From Radiobacillus deserti (GTDB taxonomy: Bacteria > Bacillota > Bacilli > Bacillales > Amphibacillaceae): a stretch of DNA of 64,000 nt. The stretch is taken from contig NZ_CP041666.1 of NCBI RefSeq assembly GCF_007301515.1, positions 2,232,001 through 2,296,000 on the forward strand, given 5' to 3'. This document shows positions 7,880 to 17,750 of this stretch, in pieces; positions within the stretch are counted from its first letter, which is position 1; every line of letters begins with the position of its first letter. Made by a program: the position numbers and the translations under genes. Under the pieces are notes generated by a model. It made no database searches. It worked only from the letters and a program-made list of their open reading frames with translations, and was not told where the DNA came from.

Positions 7880-10522
7880 TTACTTCGCGTCGTACCAAGT
7901 CTTACCAAATGCGTAATCTACTTGTAATGGTACATCTAATTCAACCGCTTTCTCCATTACTTCAGGGACGATTTTTTTCAAGGTTTCTAATTCTGATTCT
8001 GGAGCTTCAAGAATCAATTCATCATGCACCTGTAATAGCATTTTCGCTTCTAACCCTTCTTCTTCTAAGCGATGGTGAAGATTAATCATTGCCATTTTAA
8101 TGATATCTGCTGCTGATCCTTGAATTGGTGTATTCATCGCTGTACGTTCCGCAAAGCTACGTAAATTAAAATTACGGCTAGTAATATCAGGTAAATACCT
8201 TCTTCTATTCATTAAAGTCTTCACATAGCCCGTTTGCTTCGCTTCCTGAACGATTGTTTCCATATAATCACGCACTCCAGGGAAACTATCCAAATAAGCG
8301 TCAATAAATTTCTTCGCTTCTTTTCTAGTAATCCCTAGGCTTTGAGATAATCCGTAGTCACTGATTCCATACACAATTCCAAAGTTAACTGCTTTCGCTT
8401 GTCGCCTCATATTATCTGTAATTTCATCCGCTTCCACGTGGAAGACATCCATTGCCGTTCTAGTATGAATATCCATCCCTTCACGGAATGCTTCCATTAG
8501 CTTATCATCTTTTGCAATATGTGCTAGAACACGAAGCTCAATTTGTGAGTAATCCGCTGCAAACAAAATCCAGCCTTCTTTGGACGGTACAAAAGCTTGT
8601 CTAATTTTCTTCCCTTCTTCTAGTCGAATCGGGATATTTTGCAGGTTGGGTTCTATAGAGCTTAATCTTCCCGTTTGTGCTAAAGCTTGATTAAAACGAG
8701 TATGAATCTTTTTTGTATCCTTATCTATCACTTTTAATAACCCTTCAATGTAGGTAGATTGAAGTTTTCCTAGCTGACGGTACATTAAAAGCTTTGGAAT
8801 GATTTCATGTTTGTCCTGTAGCTGTTCCAAAATATCTGCAGACGTTGAATAACCTGTTTTGGTTTTCTTAATGACTGGTAATCCTAATTTTTCAAATAGA
8901 ATGGGACCAAGCTGCTTTGGAGAATTCAAATTAAAGGTTTCTCCCGCTAATTCATGCACCTCTTTTTCGATTTCTTCTAGTCGCTCTTTTAATTCTTCCC
9001 CCATTTGTTTTAAGCGGTCTTCGTTAACGAGGACTCCTTGGTGCTCCATTTCTCCTAGTATGAGGGCCAGTGGCATTTCTAATTCCTTAAATAAGCTCCA
9101 CTGTTCATTTTCTTTTAGTTTTTCTTCTGCCTTATTTCTTAATTCAAAAATTAAATGTGTTTTACGAACAATATGCTCAGCTAGCTTGTCCTCTTCTGGA
9201 ACATGCTTTTTTGCTCCTTTGCCGTACACCTCTTCATCCATAGACACAATCCCCATTCCGAGCCGTTGCCCTATGGATGGAATATCAAATTGTGTTTCTG
9301 ACGGGTTTAATAGGTAGGAAGCTAGCATTAAATCGAACTCTATTCCTTCCATATCAATCCCGTGATTCAACAAACTAACTTTTGTTTGTTTGGAATCATG
9401 CACGATTTTTTTGAATGATCCATCCTCCGCCCATTGCTTAAATGTATCCGATGCTAACGCAACATCTGTTGGAATGAAAATATTTCGATCTTCATTTACG
9501 AGTCCAAATCCTTGAATAGGTGCTGAATGATAATTCTCTTCTATTATTTCTGCAATAATCGCCTCTTCAGCAGCAAAGGACACATCCTCTAAGGAACGAA
9601 CAATTTTGTATGTTAATTCTGGTAATTCACTTTGCTTTTCTTCCTCTGGAGCTACTTCTCCATCAATCCGGTTCATCAAAGAATTAAACCCAAGCTCCTT
9701 AAAGATGTTGATGACGTCTTTCTCCTTATAGCCGGAATATGCAGTATCCTTTAAATCAATCTTCACAGGAGTACTAGTATTGATGGTTGCCAGCTCTTTA
9801 CTCATAAATGCATCCTCTTTATGTATCTCTAGCTTTTCTTTTAGCTTTTTGCCACTGACTTCATCTAAGTGATCATATACACCTTCAACGGTTTTAAAAT
9901 CCTTCAGAAGCTTAACAGCCGTTTTTTGACCAACGCCTGGTACTCCCGGAATGTTATCTGAATTGTCTCCCATCAAAGCTTTCATATGAATGACTTGTTC
10001 AGGGGTGATTTCCATTTTTTCTAATAAGAAGGATGGCGTGTATGTATCTACTTCACTAATTCCTTTTCTCGTTACATGTACTTCGACTTGATCAGAAACT
10101 AGTTGTAACAAGTCCTTATCTCCAGAAAAAACACGGATATCCCATTTATCCTTTTCTCCTTGCTTCGCTAGCGTTCCGATAATATCATCCGCTTCGTAAT
10201 TCTCTAATTGATAATACGGAATATGAAATGCATCTAATAGCTCCCGTAAGAGCGGAAACTGCTCCGATAACTCAGGTGGTGTTTTTTGTCTCCCGCCTTT
10301 ATATTCACTATAGGTTTTATGTCTAAAGGTTGTTTTTCCAGCATCAAAAGCTACAAGTACATGGGTTGGATTTTCGTTTTCTAAAATTCGTAGCAGCATC
10401 GTCGTAAACCCATAAACCGCATTGGTATATACCCCTTTATCATTGTTCAATAAAGGCAAAGCAAAAAAGGCACGGTAGGCGATACTATTTCCGTCTATTA
10501 AAACTAGCTTGTTTGTGGACAT
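7880..10522 (-). CDS. polA: DNA polymerase I
   Basis: Fills gaps and removes RNA primers in repair and lagging-strand synthesis. 880 residues. Order: 5'-3' exonuclease domain (about 1-290, with YEADDIIGTLA and SGDKDLLQLV), a degenerate 3'-5' exonuclease domain (about 300-465), and the polymerase domain (about 470-880) with the motifs DYSQIELRVLAH, RRQAKAVNFGIVYG and QVHDELILE. The proofreading carboxylates are missing (the first motif reads AIIAEIIEEN), as in B. subtilis PolA, so it should not proofread. The GTG at 10531 is too close to the site AGGGAG, so the ATG at 10520-10522 was chosen. First gene of polA-mutM-coaE. Confidence 0.97.
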   Translation of the reverse strand: MSTNKLVLIDGNSIAYRAFFALPLLNNDKGVYTNAVYGFTTMLLRILENENPTHVLVAFDAGKTTFRHKTYSEYKGGRQKTPPELSEQFPLLRELLDAFHIPYYQLENYEADDIIGTLAKQGEKDKWDIRVFSGDKDLLQLVSDQVEVHVTRKGISEVDTYTPSFLLEKMEITPEQVIHMKALMGDNSDNIPGVPGVGQKTAVKLLKDFKTVEGVYDHLDEVSGKKLKEKLEIHKEDAFMSKELATINTSTPVKIDLKDTAYSGYKEKDVINIFKELGFNSLMNRIDGEVAPEEEKQSELPELTYKIVRSLEDVSFAAEEAIIAEIIEENYHSAPIQGFGLVNEDRNIFIPTDVALASDTFKQWAEDGSFKKIVHDSKQTKVSLLNHGIDMEGIEFDLMLASYLLNPSETQFDIPSIGQRLGMGIVSMDEEVYGKGAKKHVPEEDKLAEHIVRKTHLIFELRNKAEEKLKENEQWSLFKELEMPLALILGEMEHQGVLVNEDRLKQMGEELKERLEEIEKEVHELAGETFNLNSPKQLGPILFEKLGLPVIKKTKTGYSTSADILEQLQDKHEIIPKLLMYRQLGKLQSTYIEGLLKVIDKDTKKIHTRFNQALAQTGRLSSIEPNLQNIPIRLEEGKKIRQAFVPSKEGWILFAADYSQIELRVLAHIAKDDKLMEAFREGMDIHTRTAMDVFHVEADEITDNMRRQAKAVNFGIVYGISDYGLSQSLGITRKEAKKFIDAYLDSFPGVRDYMETIVQEAKQTGYVKTLMNRRRYLPDITSRNFNLRSFAERTAMNTPIQGSAADIIKMAMINLHHRLEEEGLEAKMLLQVHDELILEAPESELETLKKIVPEVMEKAVELDVPLQVDYAFGKTWYDAK

Positions 10523-10674
10523 GTTCAGCACTCCCTCGTATTCGTTATAATCATTAGTTTTATTTTACCATTTTTTTATAGTGTTTAGAAAACTTAGCGA
10601 TGCAATACGAATGTGAAGGCTGGCGTTCGTTGCTTTTTTCTAGGATCCTTTTCTATTTGGCGATGACAAGTAAC

Positions 10675-10708
10675 AAAAAAAGGAATCGATGGTGTTCGAT
10701 TCCTTTTT
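10675..10708 (-). terminator. Intrinsic terminator after phoR
   Basis: Arms around 10681-10689 and 10696-10704, flanked by A- and T-runs on both sides, so it can work in either direction. It ends the phoPR operon before polA. Confidence 0.85.
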
Positions 10709-10711
10709 AAA

Positions 10712-12082
10712 CTATTTCGGGAAGGAAAGTTTAAATGTTGTTCCTTTCCCGACTTCACTATCCACATGGATTTTTCCATCATGCAGTTCTACTATATGCT
10801 TAACAATTGCTAATCCTAAGCCTGTACCACCAGTGTTTCGACTTCGTGCTTTATCCACACGATAGAATCGTTCAAAAATACGTGGGACTGCTTCTTTAGG
10901 GATTCCCATTCCCGTATCAGAAACCGAGATATCTAACCACTCACCTCGATTAGCAACCTTAACCTTTACACTGCCACCGGAGGATGTATAGTTTAATGCA
11001 TTATTTATAAGATTAATAAATACTTGCTTTAAACGATCCGAATCTCCTCGAATACTAGTATCTTGATCAAAATCAAAAGATAGTTCAATTCGCTTGTCTT
11101 TTGCTTGCTGTTCTGCTAGCGGTATAATCTCTTCCACCAATTGTTTAATTTCTATTTGTTCTCTTTGTACCTTTATATCTGCTTTATCGAGCTTAGATAA
11201 CTCCAGTAAATCGTGGATCAATGTTTGGAGCCGCTCACTCTCCTTAAGGATTATAGATAAAAACTGCATCCGTAGCTCATCATTATCCATTGCTCCGTCT
11301 AACAACGTCTCAGCAAATCCTCGAATGGAAGTAATCGGTGTTTTTAATTCATGAGATACGTTGGCTACAAAGTCTTTCCTCATTTGTTCTAGCTTTTTCA
11401 GTTCGGTGATATCGTGAAAAACTAGAACAGCGCCTCTTAATTCATTCGCATCATTAACTACTGGTGCTCCCACAATTTCGATATATTTTTGTTGTATTTC
11501 TATGGACGTTGTGAAGGAATTTTTGATCATTTCTTCATATAAAAAGGCTTCTTGAACGACTCGATGAACCACTTCCTGTTTCACTACTTCATAATAAAGA
11601 TAACCAAAATAGTCTTGTTTCTTGCCACCAAATATACTTAAGAATTTACGGTTAACTAAATGAACATAGCCTTTATCATCAATCAGGAGTAGGCCACTTT
11701 CCATATTATCAATCACTGTTCTCAGTTGATTTTCTTGCATCTTTTCTTGCAAAGACATTTCTTGTAGGTTTCTCGCCAAAACATTTATTGAAGCAGTTAA
11801 TTTTCCGGCATCTCCAAAAAAAGATTCATATGTTCTTGCTCGATAATTTCCATTTGCAAGTTGCTCGGATACTTGAGCTGCAGAACGAACAGGCTTTATA
11901 TACTTATCGAAAATATGATACATCAAAAAGAAAAAGATGACAGCGGAGCCTGCAATCGTAATCATAACTATAATACGCTGATACCCTTCTACAATTGGTA
12001 GAATGATGGAAGAGATTCCAACCATTACGACCACAACAATGATGATATAAAGAAAAAAAGGGCGAAGGTTTTTCTCAAACAT
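10712..12082 (-). CDS. phoR: Sensor histidine kinase PhoR, short form without a large extracellular domain
   Basis: Phosphate-starvation sensor kinase acting on PhoP. 456 residues versus about 579 in B. subtilis. Two membrane helices (about 9-30 and 37-57) are joined by only a few outside residues, so the extracytoplasmic sensing domain is absent. Then come a HAMP linker (58-110), a PAS domain (about 118-225, MESGLLLIDDKGYVHLVNR), the phosphoacceptor helix with H244 in NVSHELKTP, and an ATPase domain with N, G1 (DTGMGIP) and G2 (GTGLGLAI) boxes. The ATG directly abuts the phoP stop codon, indicating translational coupling. Signal input must come from the membrane, HAMP or PAS region. The name rests on synteny with phoP and polA. 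Confidence 0.92.
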   Translation of the reverse strand: MFEKNLRPFFLYIIIVVVVMVGISSIILPIVEGYQRIIVMITIAGSAVIFFFLMYHIFDKYIKPVRSAAQVSEQLANGNYRARTYESFFGDAGKLTASINVLARNLQEMSLQEKMQENQLRTVIDNMESGLLLIDDKGYVHLVNRKFLSIFGGKKQDYFGYLYYEVVKQEVVHRVVQEAFLYEEMIKNSFTTSIEIQQKYIEIVGAPVVNDANELRGAVLVFHDITELKKLEQMRKDFVANVSHELKTPITSIRGFAETLLDGAMDNDELRMQFLSIILKESERLQTLIHDLLELSKLDKADIKVQREQIEIKQLVEEIIPLAEQQAKDKRIELSFDFDQDTSIRGDSDRLKQVFINLINNALNYTSSGGSVKVKVANRGEWLDISVSDTGMGIPKEAVPRIFERFYRVDKARSRNTGGTGLGLAIVKHIVELHDGKIHVDSEVGKGTTFKLSFPK

Positions 12083-12778
12083 TTAAGCAGGTTCCTCCAT
12101 CTTATATCCAAGACCTCGAATGGTCTTGATATACACAGGATGTCTGGTGTCTGGTTCGATTTTTTCTCGTAAGTGACTAATATGGACATCAACAATTCTT
12201 GTATCCCCTACAAAATCGTAATTCCAAACGGCGCTCAACAATTGATCACGAGATAGCACTTTCCCTTTATGCTTTGCTAGATAAAGAAGAAGTTCAAACT
12301 CTTTTCGCGTAAACATTAGCGTCTCATCCCGGATTACAGCTTCGTATTGTTCAGGATGAATAGTGAGCTGTCCTATTTTAATTACCGATTGGACACCATC
12401 TGAATGGCGATTATTCGTCCTTCTTAGGATTGCTTTTATTCGAGCAACAACCTCTTTCGTACTAAACGGTTTCGTTAAATAGTCATCGGCACCAAGTTCA
12501 AGTCCTAGTACTTTATCGAACTCATCATCTTTTGCCGTCAACATAAGTATAGGAGTGTCCACTTTATTTTGTCTTAACTGCTTGCATACTTCTGTCCCAT
12601 CCAACTCAGGAAGCATGAGATCTAGAATAATAAGATCAAACGATTCATGAAGTGCTTTGTCTAGCCCCTCTCTTCCTGTATATGCCACTTCGGTTTGAAA
12701 TCCAGCAAGTTCTACATTATATTTTAATAACGTTACGATAGATTCTTCATCATCAACAATTAAAACTTTTTGACTCAT
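12083..12778 (-). CDS. phoP: Response regulator PhoP (OmpR family)
   Basis: DNA-binding partner of PhoR, controlling phosphate-starvation genes. 231 residues. The receiver domain (1-120) has the acidic pair D9-D10, the phosphorylation site D53 in LDLMLP, and K102 in the TKPF motif. The winged-helix output domain (about 135-230) ends with the typical VRTIRGLGYKM-type motif (here IKTIRGLGYKM). The start has site GTGGGGTG. The gene-free 150 bases upstream should hold its promoter, but I could not assign one with confidence. Confidence 0.95.
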   Translation of the reverse strand: MSQKVLIVDDEESIVTLLKYNVELAGFQTEVAYTGREGLDKALHESFDLIILDLMLPELDGTEVCKQLRQNKVDTPILMLTAKDDEFDKVLGLELGADDYLTKPFSTKEVVARIKAILRRTNNRHSDGVQSVIKIGQLTIHPEQYEAVIRDETLMFTRKEFELLLYLAKHKGKVLSRDQLLSAVWNYDFVGDTRIVDVHISHLREKIEPDTRHPVYIKTIRGLGYKMEEPA

Positions 12779-12931
12779 TCAAACACCCCACTGTAAAGTC
12801 TCTACGTTCATCATACAATGAAGGTATTCGCATGTGAATACTCCTTATACACAAACATAGCGTAAATATTGTTAAGTTTTGTTAATGTTTCTGAATATTC
12901 TGTCTTAATTAGGTGAATTAGTAGCCTTCTA

Positions 12932-13417
12932 TTAATTAAAATTACGTAACGATTGAGCTGTTAAAGATTCTAATTTTGATGCTGGACTAACGAGAAAAGT
13001 TCCATCTAATACGGTTCCATCTCCATTTTTCCCTTTTACTTGGATCATAATCGTAGAATCTTCTTCATTAATTTGTATAATTTCTAACTCTATGTCAATC
13101 TCTGAATAGTGATACAGGGGATTTGGGTACTTTAAATGCTGCTCTAAAATGTGACAGCCTGGTCCTGGCAGGTGCATAGAAATCATGGATGAAGCAATAC
13201 CTATCAACATAGTAGGCGGAACAAGTGGTCGTTTGTAGGGTGTCTGTGAGGCATAATCGTGTTGAATATAGAGAGGGTTTGCATCATCTGTTAAACCTAA
13301 ATAAAGTAGGATATCACGGTCTTCCACTTTTCTAGTTTCCTGATAGGAATCACCAATGGCTAGCTCATGCAAATTCTTTCCAATTTTTCTTCTTTTCCCT
13401 ATCAATTCATACACCAT
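12932..13417 (-). CDS. MaoC-like hotdog-fold dehydratase
   Basis: 161 residues with a hotdog fold related to MaoC/FAS1 dehydratases that hydrate or dehydrate acyl-CoA thioesters. The central part has the pattern RDILLYLGLTDDANPLYIQHDYA, the family's D-x(4)-H-like active-site region, and the later RPLVPPTMLIGIASSMI. Such a gene often lies between mdh and phoP in Bacillaceae. The start is uncertain: the ATG at 13415-13417 overlaps its own site AAAGGATGG, and the GTG right after it is an alternative. Substrate unknown. It follows the mdh terminator, so it is probably transcribed separately from the TCA operon. Confidence 0.75.
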   Translation of the reverse strand: MVYELIGKRRKIGKNLHELAIGDSYQETRKVEDRDILLYLGLTDDANPLYIQHDYASQTPYKRPLVPPTMLIGIASSMISMHLPGPGCHILEQHLKYPNPLYHYSEIDIELEIIQINEEDSTIMIQVKGKNGDGTVLDGTFLVSPASKLESLTAQSLRNFN

Positions 13418-13436
13418 CCTTTTTTATTGTTATAGG

Positions 13437-13466
13437 AAAACCCTTGCCTAATGACAAGGGTTTCTT
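13437..13466 (-). terminator. Intrinsic terminator after mdh
   Basis: Palindrome AACCCTTG/CAAGGGTT with a short loop and a TTTT end on the minus strand, closing the citZ-icd-mdh operon. Confidence 0.8.
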
Positions 13467-13516
13467 CCTATCTTAATTAACAAATCCTTAAAGAATGTTA
13501 ACCGTAACTCATTATA

Positions 13517-14455
13517 TTACTGTAATACTTTTAAGACACTCTTAACAGATTCCGCAGATTTATCAAGTGCTGCTCTTTCATCTTCTAACAAATCTAACTC
13601 AATAACTTCCTCAAGGCCATTGCCACCGATAATAGTAGGCACACCAAGATAAATATCCTGATAACCATACTCGCCTTCTAGATAAGCGATGCTTGGAAGT
13701 ACTCTTCGTTGATCCTTTAGAATTGCTTCTGTCATAACGGCAAGCGAAGCGGCAGGTGCATAATAAGCACTACCATTGCCTAAAAGGTTGACGATTTCTC
13801 CGCCACCCTTTCTTGTCCGCTCTACAATAGCATCCAGGCGTTCTTTTGAAATCAACTTTTCTAAAGGAATACCGCCTGCATACGAATAACGAATTAATGG
13901 CACCATATCGTCCCCGTGACCGCCAAGAACAAAACCTGTGACATCTTTAACAGAGAGATTGAGTTCTTCTGCTACGAAAGTACGGAAACGAGCTGTGTCA
14001 AGTACACCAGATTGACCAATCACACGGTTCTTAGGGAATCCAGATTCCTTAAATACCGTGTATGTCATGGCATCCACTGGATTCGTCAGAACGATAATCG
14101 TCGTATTTGGAGAATACTTCACGATTTCTTGTGTAACACTTTTCATAATTTTAGCGTTTGTAGCAACTAAATCGTCACGACTCATCCCTGGCTTTCGAGC
14201 GATTCCTGCGGTAATTATAACGATGTCTGAGTCTGCAGTATCTGCATAATCAGCTGTACCAATGATTTTAGCATCAAATCCTTGAACAGGACTTGCTTCA
14301 AGCATATCTAATGCTTTACCTTTTGTCGGATCTTCCATATTTGGGATATCAACTAACACTACGTCTGCTAATTCCTTTTGAGCCACCATAAGAGCTGTTG
14401 TTGCGCCAGTAAAGCCTCCACCAATGACAGAAACTTTTCTTCTTTTAATGGTCAT
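13517..14455 (-). CDS. mdh: Malate dehydrogenase
   Basis: Oxidises malate to oxaloacetate with NAD+ in the TCA cycle. 312 residues from the ATG at 14453-14455, the same length as B. subtilis Mdh. The frame extends upstream to 14476, but the site AAGGAAGGGAT selects the inner ATG. The N-terminal Rossmann motif is VIGGGFTGATTA. Substrate-binding arginines sit in GIARKPGMSRDDL, and the catalytic histidine in VLGGHGDDMVP. It follows icd with a 20-base gap. Confidence 0.97.
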   Translation of the reverse strand: MTIKRRKVSVIGGGFTGATTALMVAQKELADVVLVDIPNMEDPTKGKALDMLEASPVQGFDAKIIGTADYADTADSDIVIITAGIARKPGMSRDDLVATNAKIMKSVTQEIVKYSPNTTIIVLTNPVDAMTYTVFKESGFPKNRVIGQSGVLDTARFRTFVAEELNLSVKDVTGFVLGGHGDDMVPLIRYSYAGGIPLEKLISKERLDAIVERTRKGGGEIVNLLGNGSAYYAPAASLAVMTEAILKDQRRVLPSIAYLEGEYGYQDIYLGVPTIIGGNGLEEVIELDLLEDERAALDKSAESVKSVLKVLQ

Positions 14456-14475
14456 AAAGATCCCTTCCTTCATCA

Positions 14476-15747
14476 TTAGTCCATGTTTGAGATTAATGCA
14501 TCAGCGAATTCAGATGTTTTTACTTCAGTAGCTCCGTCCATCATACGAGCAAAGTCATATGTTACAACTTTGGAAGCAATTGTTTTATCCATCGCTTTAA
14601 TGATAAGGTCTGCAGCTTCTCTCCACTCCAGATGTTCAAGCATTAGTACACCAGATAGGATAACAGAAGATGGATTTACTTTATCTAGACCAGCGTATTT
14701 TGGAGCAGTTCCGTGCGTAGCTTCAAAAATAGCGTGTCCAGTTTCGTAGTTAATATTTGCTCCAGGAGCAATTCCAATACCACCTACTTGCGCAGCAAGT
14801 GCATCAGAGATGTAGTCTCCGTTAAGGTTCATCGTTGCTACTACATCAAATTCTTTTGGACGAGTTAAAATTTGTTGAAGGAAGATATCAGCAATTGCGT
14901 CTTTTACGATAATTTTGCCAGCTTTTTCTGCTTCTTCTTGCGCTTTATCAGCAGCTGCTCTTCCATCTTTTTCAACAATCTTGTCATATTCTGCCCAAGT
15001 GAATACTTTATCTCCGTATTCTTGTTCAGCTAATTCATAACCCCAGTTTTTGAAAGCACCCTCAGTAAATTTCATGATGTTTCCTTTATGAACTAGTGTT
15101 ACACTTTTGCGACCTTCATTGATAGCATAATCAATAGCCGCACGAACAAGACGCTTCGTACCCTCTTCAGATACTGGCTTAATTCCAATACCAGAAGTTT
15201 CAGGGAAACGGATTTTATGTACACCCATTTCGTTTTTCAAGAATTCAATTACTTTCTTTACTTCATCGCTACCTTTTTGCCATTCAATGCCTGCATAAAT
15301 ATCTTCCGTATTTTCACGGAAAATAACCATGTCTGTATCTTCAGGACGTTTAACAGGTGATGGTACACCTTCAAAATAACGTACTGGACGTAGACAAGTA
15401 AATAAATCTAGCTCTTGACGCAATGCTACGTTAAGGGAACGAATTCCTCCACCGATTGGTGTCGTTAAAGGTCCTTTTATCGCAATTTTATAGTCGCGAA
15501 TTACATCTAATGTTTCAGCAGGTAGCCATTCCCCTGTTTGATCAAAAGCTTTTTGTCCTGCTAGAACTTCTTTCCATTCGATTGATTTTTCTCCATTGTA
15601 CGCTTTGTTAACAGCCGCTTCTAGTACACGACTAGCTGCTGCCCAAATATCAGGTCCTGTTCCATCTCCTTCAATGAAAGGAATGACTGGTTTGTTTGGA
15701 ACATTCAATACCCCATTCGTTACTGTAATTTTTTCACCTTGTGTCAT
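14476..15747 (-). CDS. icd: Isocitrate dehydrogenase (NADP+)
   Basis: Oxidative decarboxylation of isocitrate to 2-oxoglutarate, making NADPH. 423 residues, identical in length to B. subtilis Icd. Conserved segments include the substrate-binding stretch IGGGIRSLNVALRQELDLF with the phosphorylatable serine type site, the catalytic region VHKGNIMKFTEGAF, and the NADP-binding ATHGTAPKYAGLDKVNPSSV. The start has site GGAGGGTATC. Middle gene of citZ-icd-mdh. Confidence 0.98.
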   Translation of the reverse strand: MTQGEKITVTNGVLNVPNKPVIPFIEGDGTGPDIWAAASRVLEAAVNKAYNGEKSIEWKEVLAGQKAFDQTGEWLPAETLDVIRDYKIAIKGPLTTPIGGGIRSLNVALRQELDLFTCLRPVRYFEGVPSPVKRPEDTDMVIFRENTEDIYAGIEWQKGSDEVKKVIEFLKNEMGVHKIRFPETSGIGIKPVSEEGTKRLVRAAIDYAINEGRKSVTLVHKGNIMKFTEGAFKNWGYELAEQEYGDKVFTWAEYDKIVEKDGRAAADKAQEEAEKAGKIIVKDAIADIFLQQILTRPKEFDVVATMNLNGDYISDALAAQVGGIGIAPGANINYETGHAIFEATHGTAPKYAGLDKVNPSSVILSGVLMLEHLEWREAADLIIKAMDKTIASKVVTYDFARMMDGATEVKTSEFADALISNMD

Positions 15748-15912
15748 AAATGATACCCTCCTATTTATTTTTCTGTAAATTATTATTTAAATTAGCTTTC
15801 TTCCCTATGAAAAGAAAGATTTACCTAACATTTGCACAAGAATATAGGCCCCGTTTATGGAAGGCCTTCTTCCATTCTTTCAACAGACGCTGAAGGAATG
15901 AATAGGAATACA

Positions 15913-17028
15913 TTATCTATTTTCAATAGAAACATACATTTGTTCCGTTGGACCAACATAATCAGCCCGAGGACGGATCAATCGATTGTTTTCATATTGT
16001 TCTAGAATATGAGCAATCCAACCAGATACACGACTTACTGCAAAAATCGGTGTAAATAAATCATGGTCAATTCCAAGACTATGATAGACAGATGCAGAAT
16101 AGAAATCCACATTGGCTGGAAGACCTTTTGTTTCTTTGATATAATCTTCAATTTTAACAGACATTTCAAACCATTTGGATTGTCCCTTTAATTCCGTTAA
16201 TTCTTTGGACATTTTCTTTAAGTGCTTCGCACGAGGGTCTCCTGTCCGATATACACGGTGTCCCATTCCCATAATTTTTTCTTTGTTTGCCAATTTTTCT
16301 TTGATATAAGGAAGTGCATTATCTACTTCCCCAATTTCCAAAAGCATTGTCATAACGCGTTCATTAGCTCCACCGTGAAGTGGGCCCTTTAACGCTCCGA
16401 TAGCTGCTGTTACACCCGAATAAACATCAGATAACGTCGCAACACATACACGAGATGTAAAGGTAGAAGCATTTAATTCATGATCCGCATGTAAAACAAG
16501 CGCTTTATTAATAGCTTCCACTTCGATGTCTTCTGGTTCTTCTCCATTTAACATATAGAGGAAGTTTGCTGCATAGCTTAATCCTTTTTTTGCAGATACT
16601 GGTTCTTTCCCTTGACGAATACGTGCAAATGCTGTCACAATCGTCGCCATTTTGGCTTGTAAGCGAACCGCTTTACGTTTATTTGCTTCCATATCCATGT
16701 CATCTGATTCTGCATCAAATAATCCTAGCATGGAGACCGCTGTACGAAGCGCCGCCATTGGGTGAACTGTTGAAAGATCATATGATTTAAAATGATCGAT
16801 GATTTGTTGGGGAATATCCATGTTAGACGCAAGCTCTTCTTCAAATTGAGCAAGTTCATCCTTCTTTGGTAATCGTTTATTCCAAAGCAGGAATACAACT
16901 TCTTCAAAGCTCGCTTGCTCAGCAAGATCATCAATCTTATAGCCAACATATGTCAATTGGTCATTGATAATAGAGCTTACCGATGACTCTGCCGCTACAA
17001 TTCCTTCTAACCCTTTGGTTGTTGACAT
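15913..17028 (-). CDS. citZ: Citrate synthase
   Basis: Condenses acetyl-CoA and oxaloacetate at the entry to the TCA cycle. 371 residues, the short gram-positive type (B. subtilis CitZ 372). Active-site motifs visible: HADHELNASTF, GALKGPLHGGANE, and MGMGHRVYRTGDPRA, with the catalytic aspartate in NVDFYSASVYHSLGI. Start site GAGAGGGATTGA. The 165 bases between citZ and icd contain a 10-pair hairpin near 15874-15901 but no T-run. A dyad and a cre-like site lie upstream (see that entry). Confidence 0.97.
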   Translation of the reverse strand: MSTTKGLEGIVAAESSVSSIINDQLTYVGYKIDDLAEQASFEEVVFLLWNKRLPKKDELAQFEEELASNMDIPQQIIDHFKSYDLSTVHPMAALRTAVSMLGLFDAESDDMDMEANKRKAVRLQAKMATIVTAFARIRQGKEPVSAKKGLSYAANFLYMLNGEEPEDIEVEAINKALVLHADHELNASTFTSRVCVATLSDVYSGVTAAIGALKGPLHGGANERVMTMLLEIGEVDNALPYIKEKLANKEKIMGMGHRVYRTGDPRAKHLKKMSKELTELKGQSKWFEMSVKIEDYIKETKGLPANVDFYSASVYHSLGIDHDLFTPIFAVSRVSGWIAHILEQYENNRLIRPRADYVGPTEQMYVSIENR

Positions 17029-17183
17029 TCAATCCCTCTCCTTTTCTCTCGTTCTTTACATGTTGTGTCCATTATAAAACGGATACAATTCCATCATTTC
17101 ATAATAACGGATATACTCTCGTTCTTGTTTTAGCCATTTTTTCATAGCTTTCCTATATAGAACTATCCAGTCATCCCCAAACT

Positions 17184-17229
17184 CAATTATAAACAATAAT
17201 TGGGCTCCTGTGAAATGAAACCGATTAAT
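17184..17229 (-). promoter_or_regulatory. Candidate operators upstream of citZ (LysR-type dyad and cre-like site)
   Basis: 17184-17202 is a perfect dyad (7-base arms, 5-base centre) holding a T-N11-A LysR box, which fits CcpC, the citrate-responsive repressor of citZ in B. subtilis. 17216-17229 matches 12 of 14 positions of the CcpA cre consensus. I could not place the citZ promoter securely, so the positions relative to it are unknown. Confidence 0.4.
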
Positions 17230-17282
17230 TTTTCCTAAAAAGTACTAGTTTTTAAAAATTTAATTTAAAATATAGCTAGTTT

Positions 17283-17750
17283 CTAAGAACCAACAAAAAT
17301 ATCCACAAATTTCATCACAACATAGGCAATACCAGCCCCGATTAGTGGCCCCACCGCTACACCTTGGAAGAAAACAACAGCAATGATGGTACCTAACACA
17401 AGTGCTGTTGTCAGATGTGGATCATTTGCTAACAAATCTAACCCGTTCTTAGCAATTAATGCTACGAATATTCCTGCGCCTAATGCTATCCAGCCGTAGT
17501 AGGATTTAACACTCTCTAATAAGTCCTTAAAGCCAATTTGACCACTTGCAATCGGAACTAGCACTGCAATCGTAATGATCGTAACACCTAAGCTTATGCC
17601 TTTCTCTGATAGATATGGAAACACCCGATCATCTAATCGAAAAAGCTTAATGCCTAATAATACATAAACGGCAATCATAATGGATTGATTTTTACCAATG
17701 TATCCTAATAAAAATAATAGTAATAAGAAAATAGTAGATGGACTAATCAC
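17283..17750 (-). CDS. ytwI: DUF441 family (UPF0756) membrane protein YtwI
   Basis: 155 residues with four to five hydrophobic helices, including residues 3-18, about 52-68, 86-101 and 115-150. The conserved loops KLFRLDD near 36 and KNGLDLLANDPHLTTALVLGT mark the DUF441 family. Begins with GTG at 17748-17750 after GGAGG. Lies between citZ and ytvI as in B. subtilis. Function unknown. Confidence 0.85.
   Translation of the reverse strand: MISPSTIFLLLLFLLGYIGKNQSIMIAVYVLLGIKLFRLDDRVFPYLSEKGISLGVTIITIAVLVPIASGQIGFKDLLESVKSYYGWIALGAGIFVALIAKNGLDLLANDPHLTTALVLGTIIAVVFFQGVAVGPLIGAGIAYVVMKFVDIFVGS

Noticed and set aside
15874..15901. Hairpin between icd and citZ as a terminator
   Set aside because: Stem is good but lacks a T-run and lies inside the TCA operon; left as a note only.
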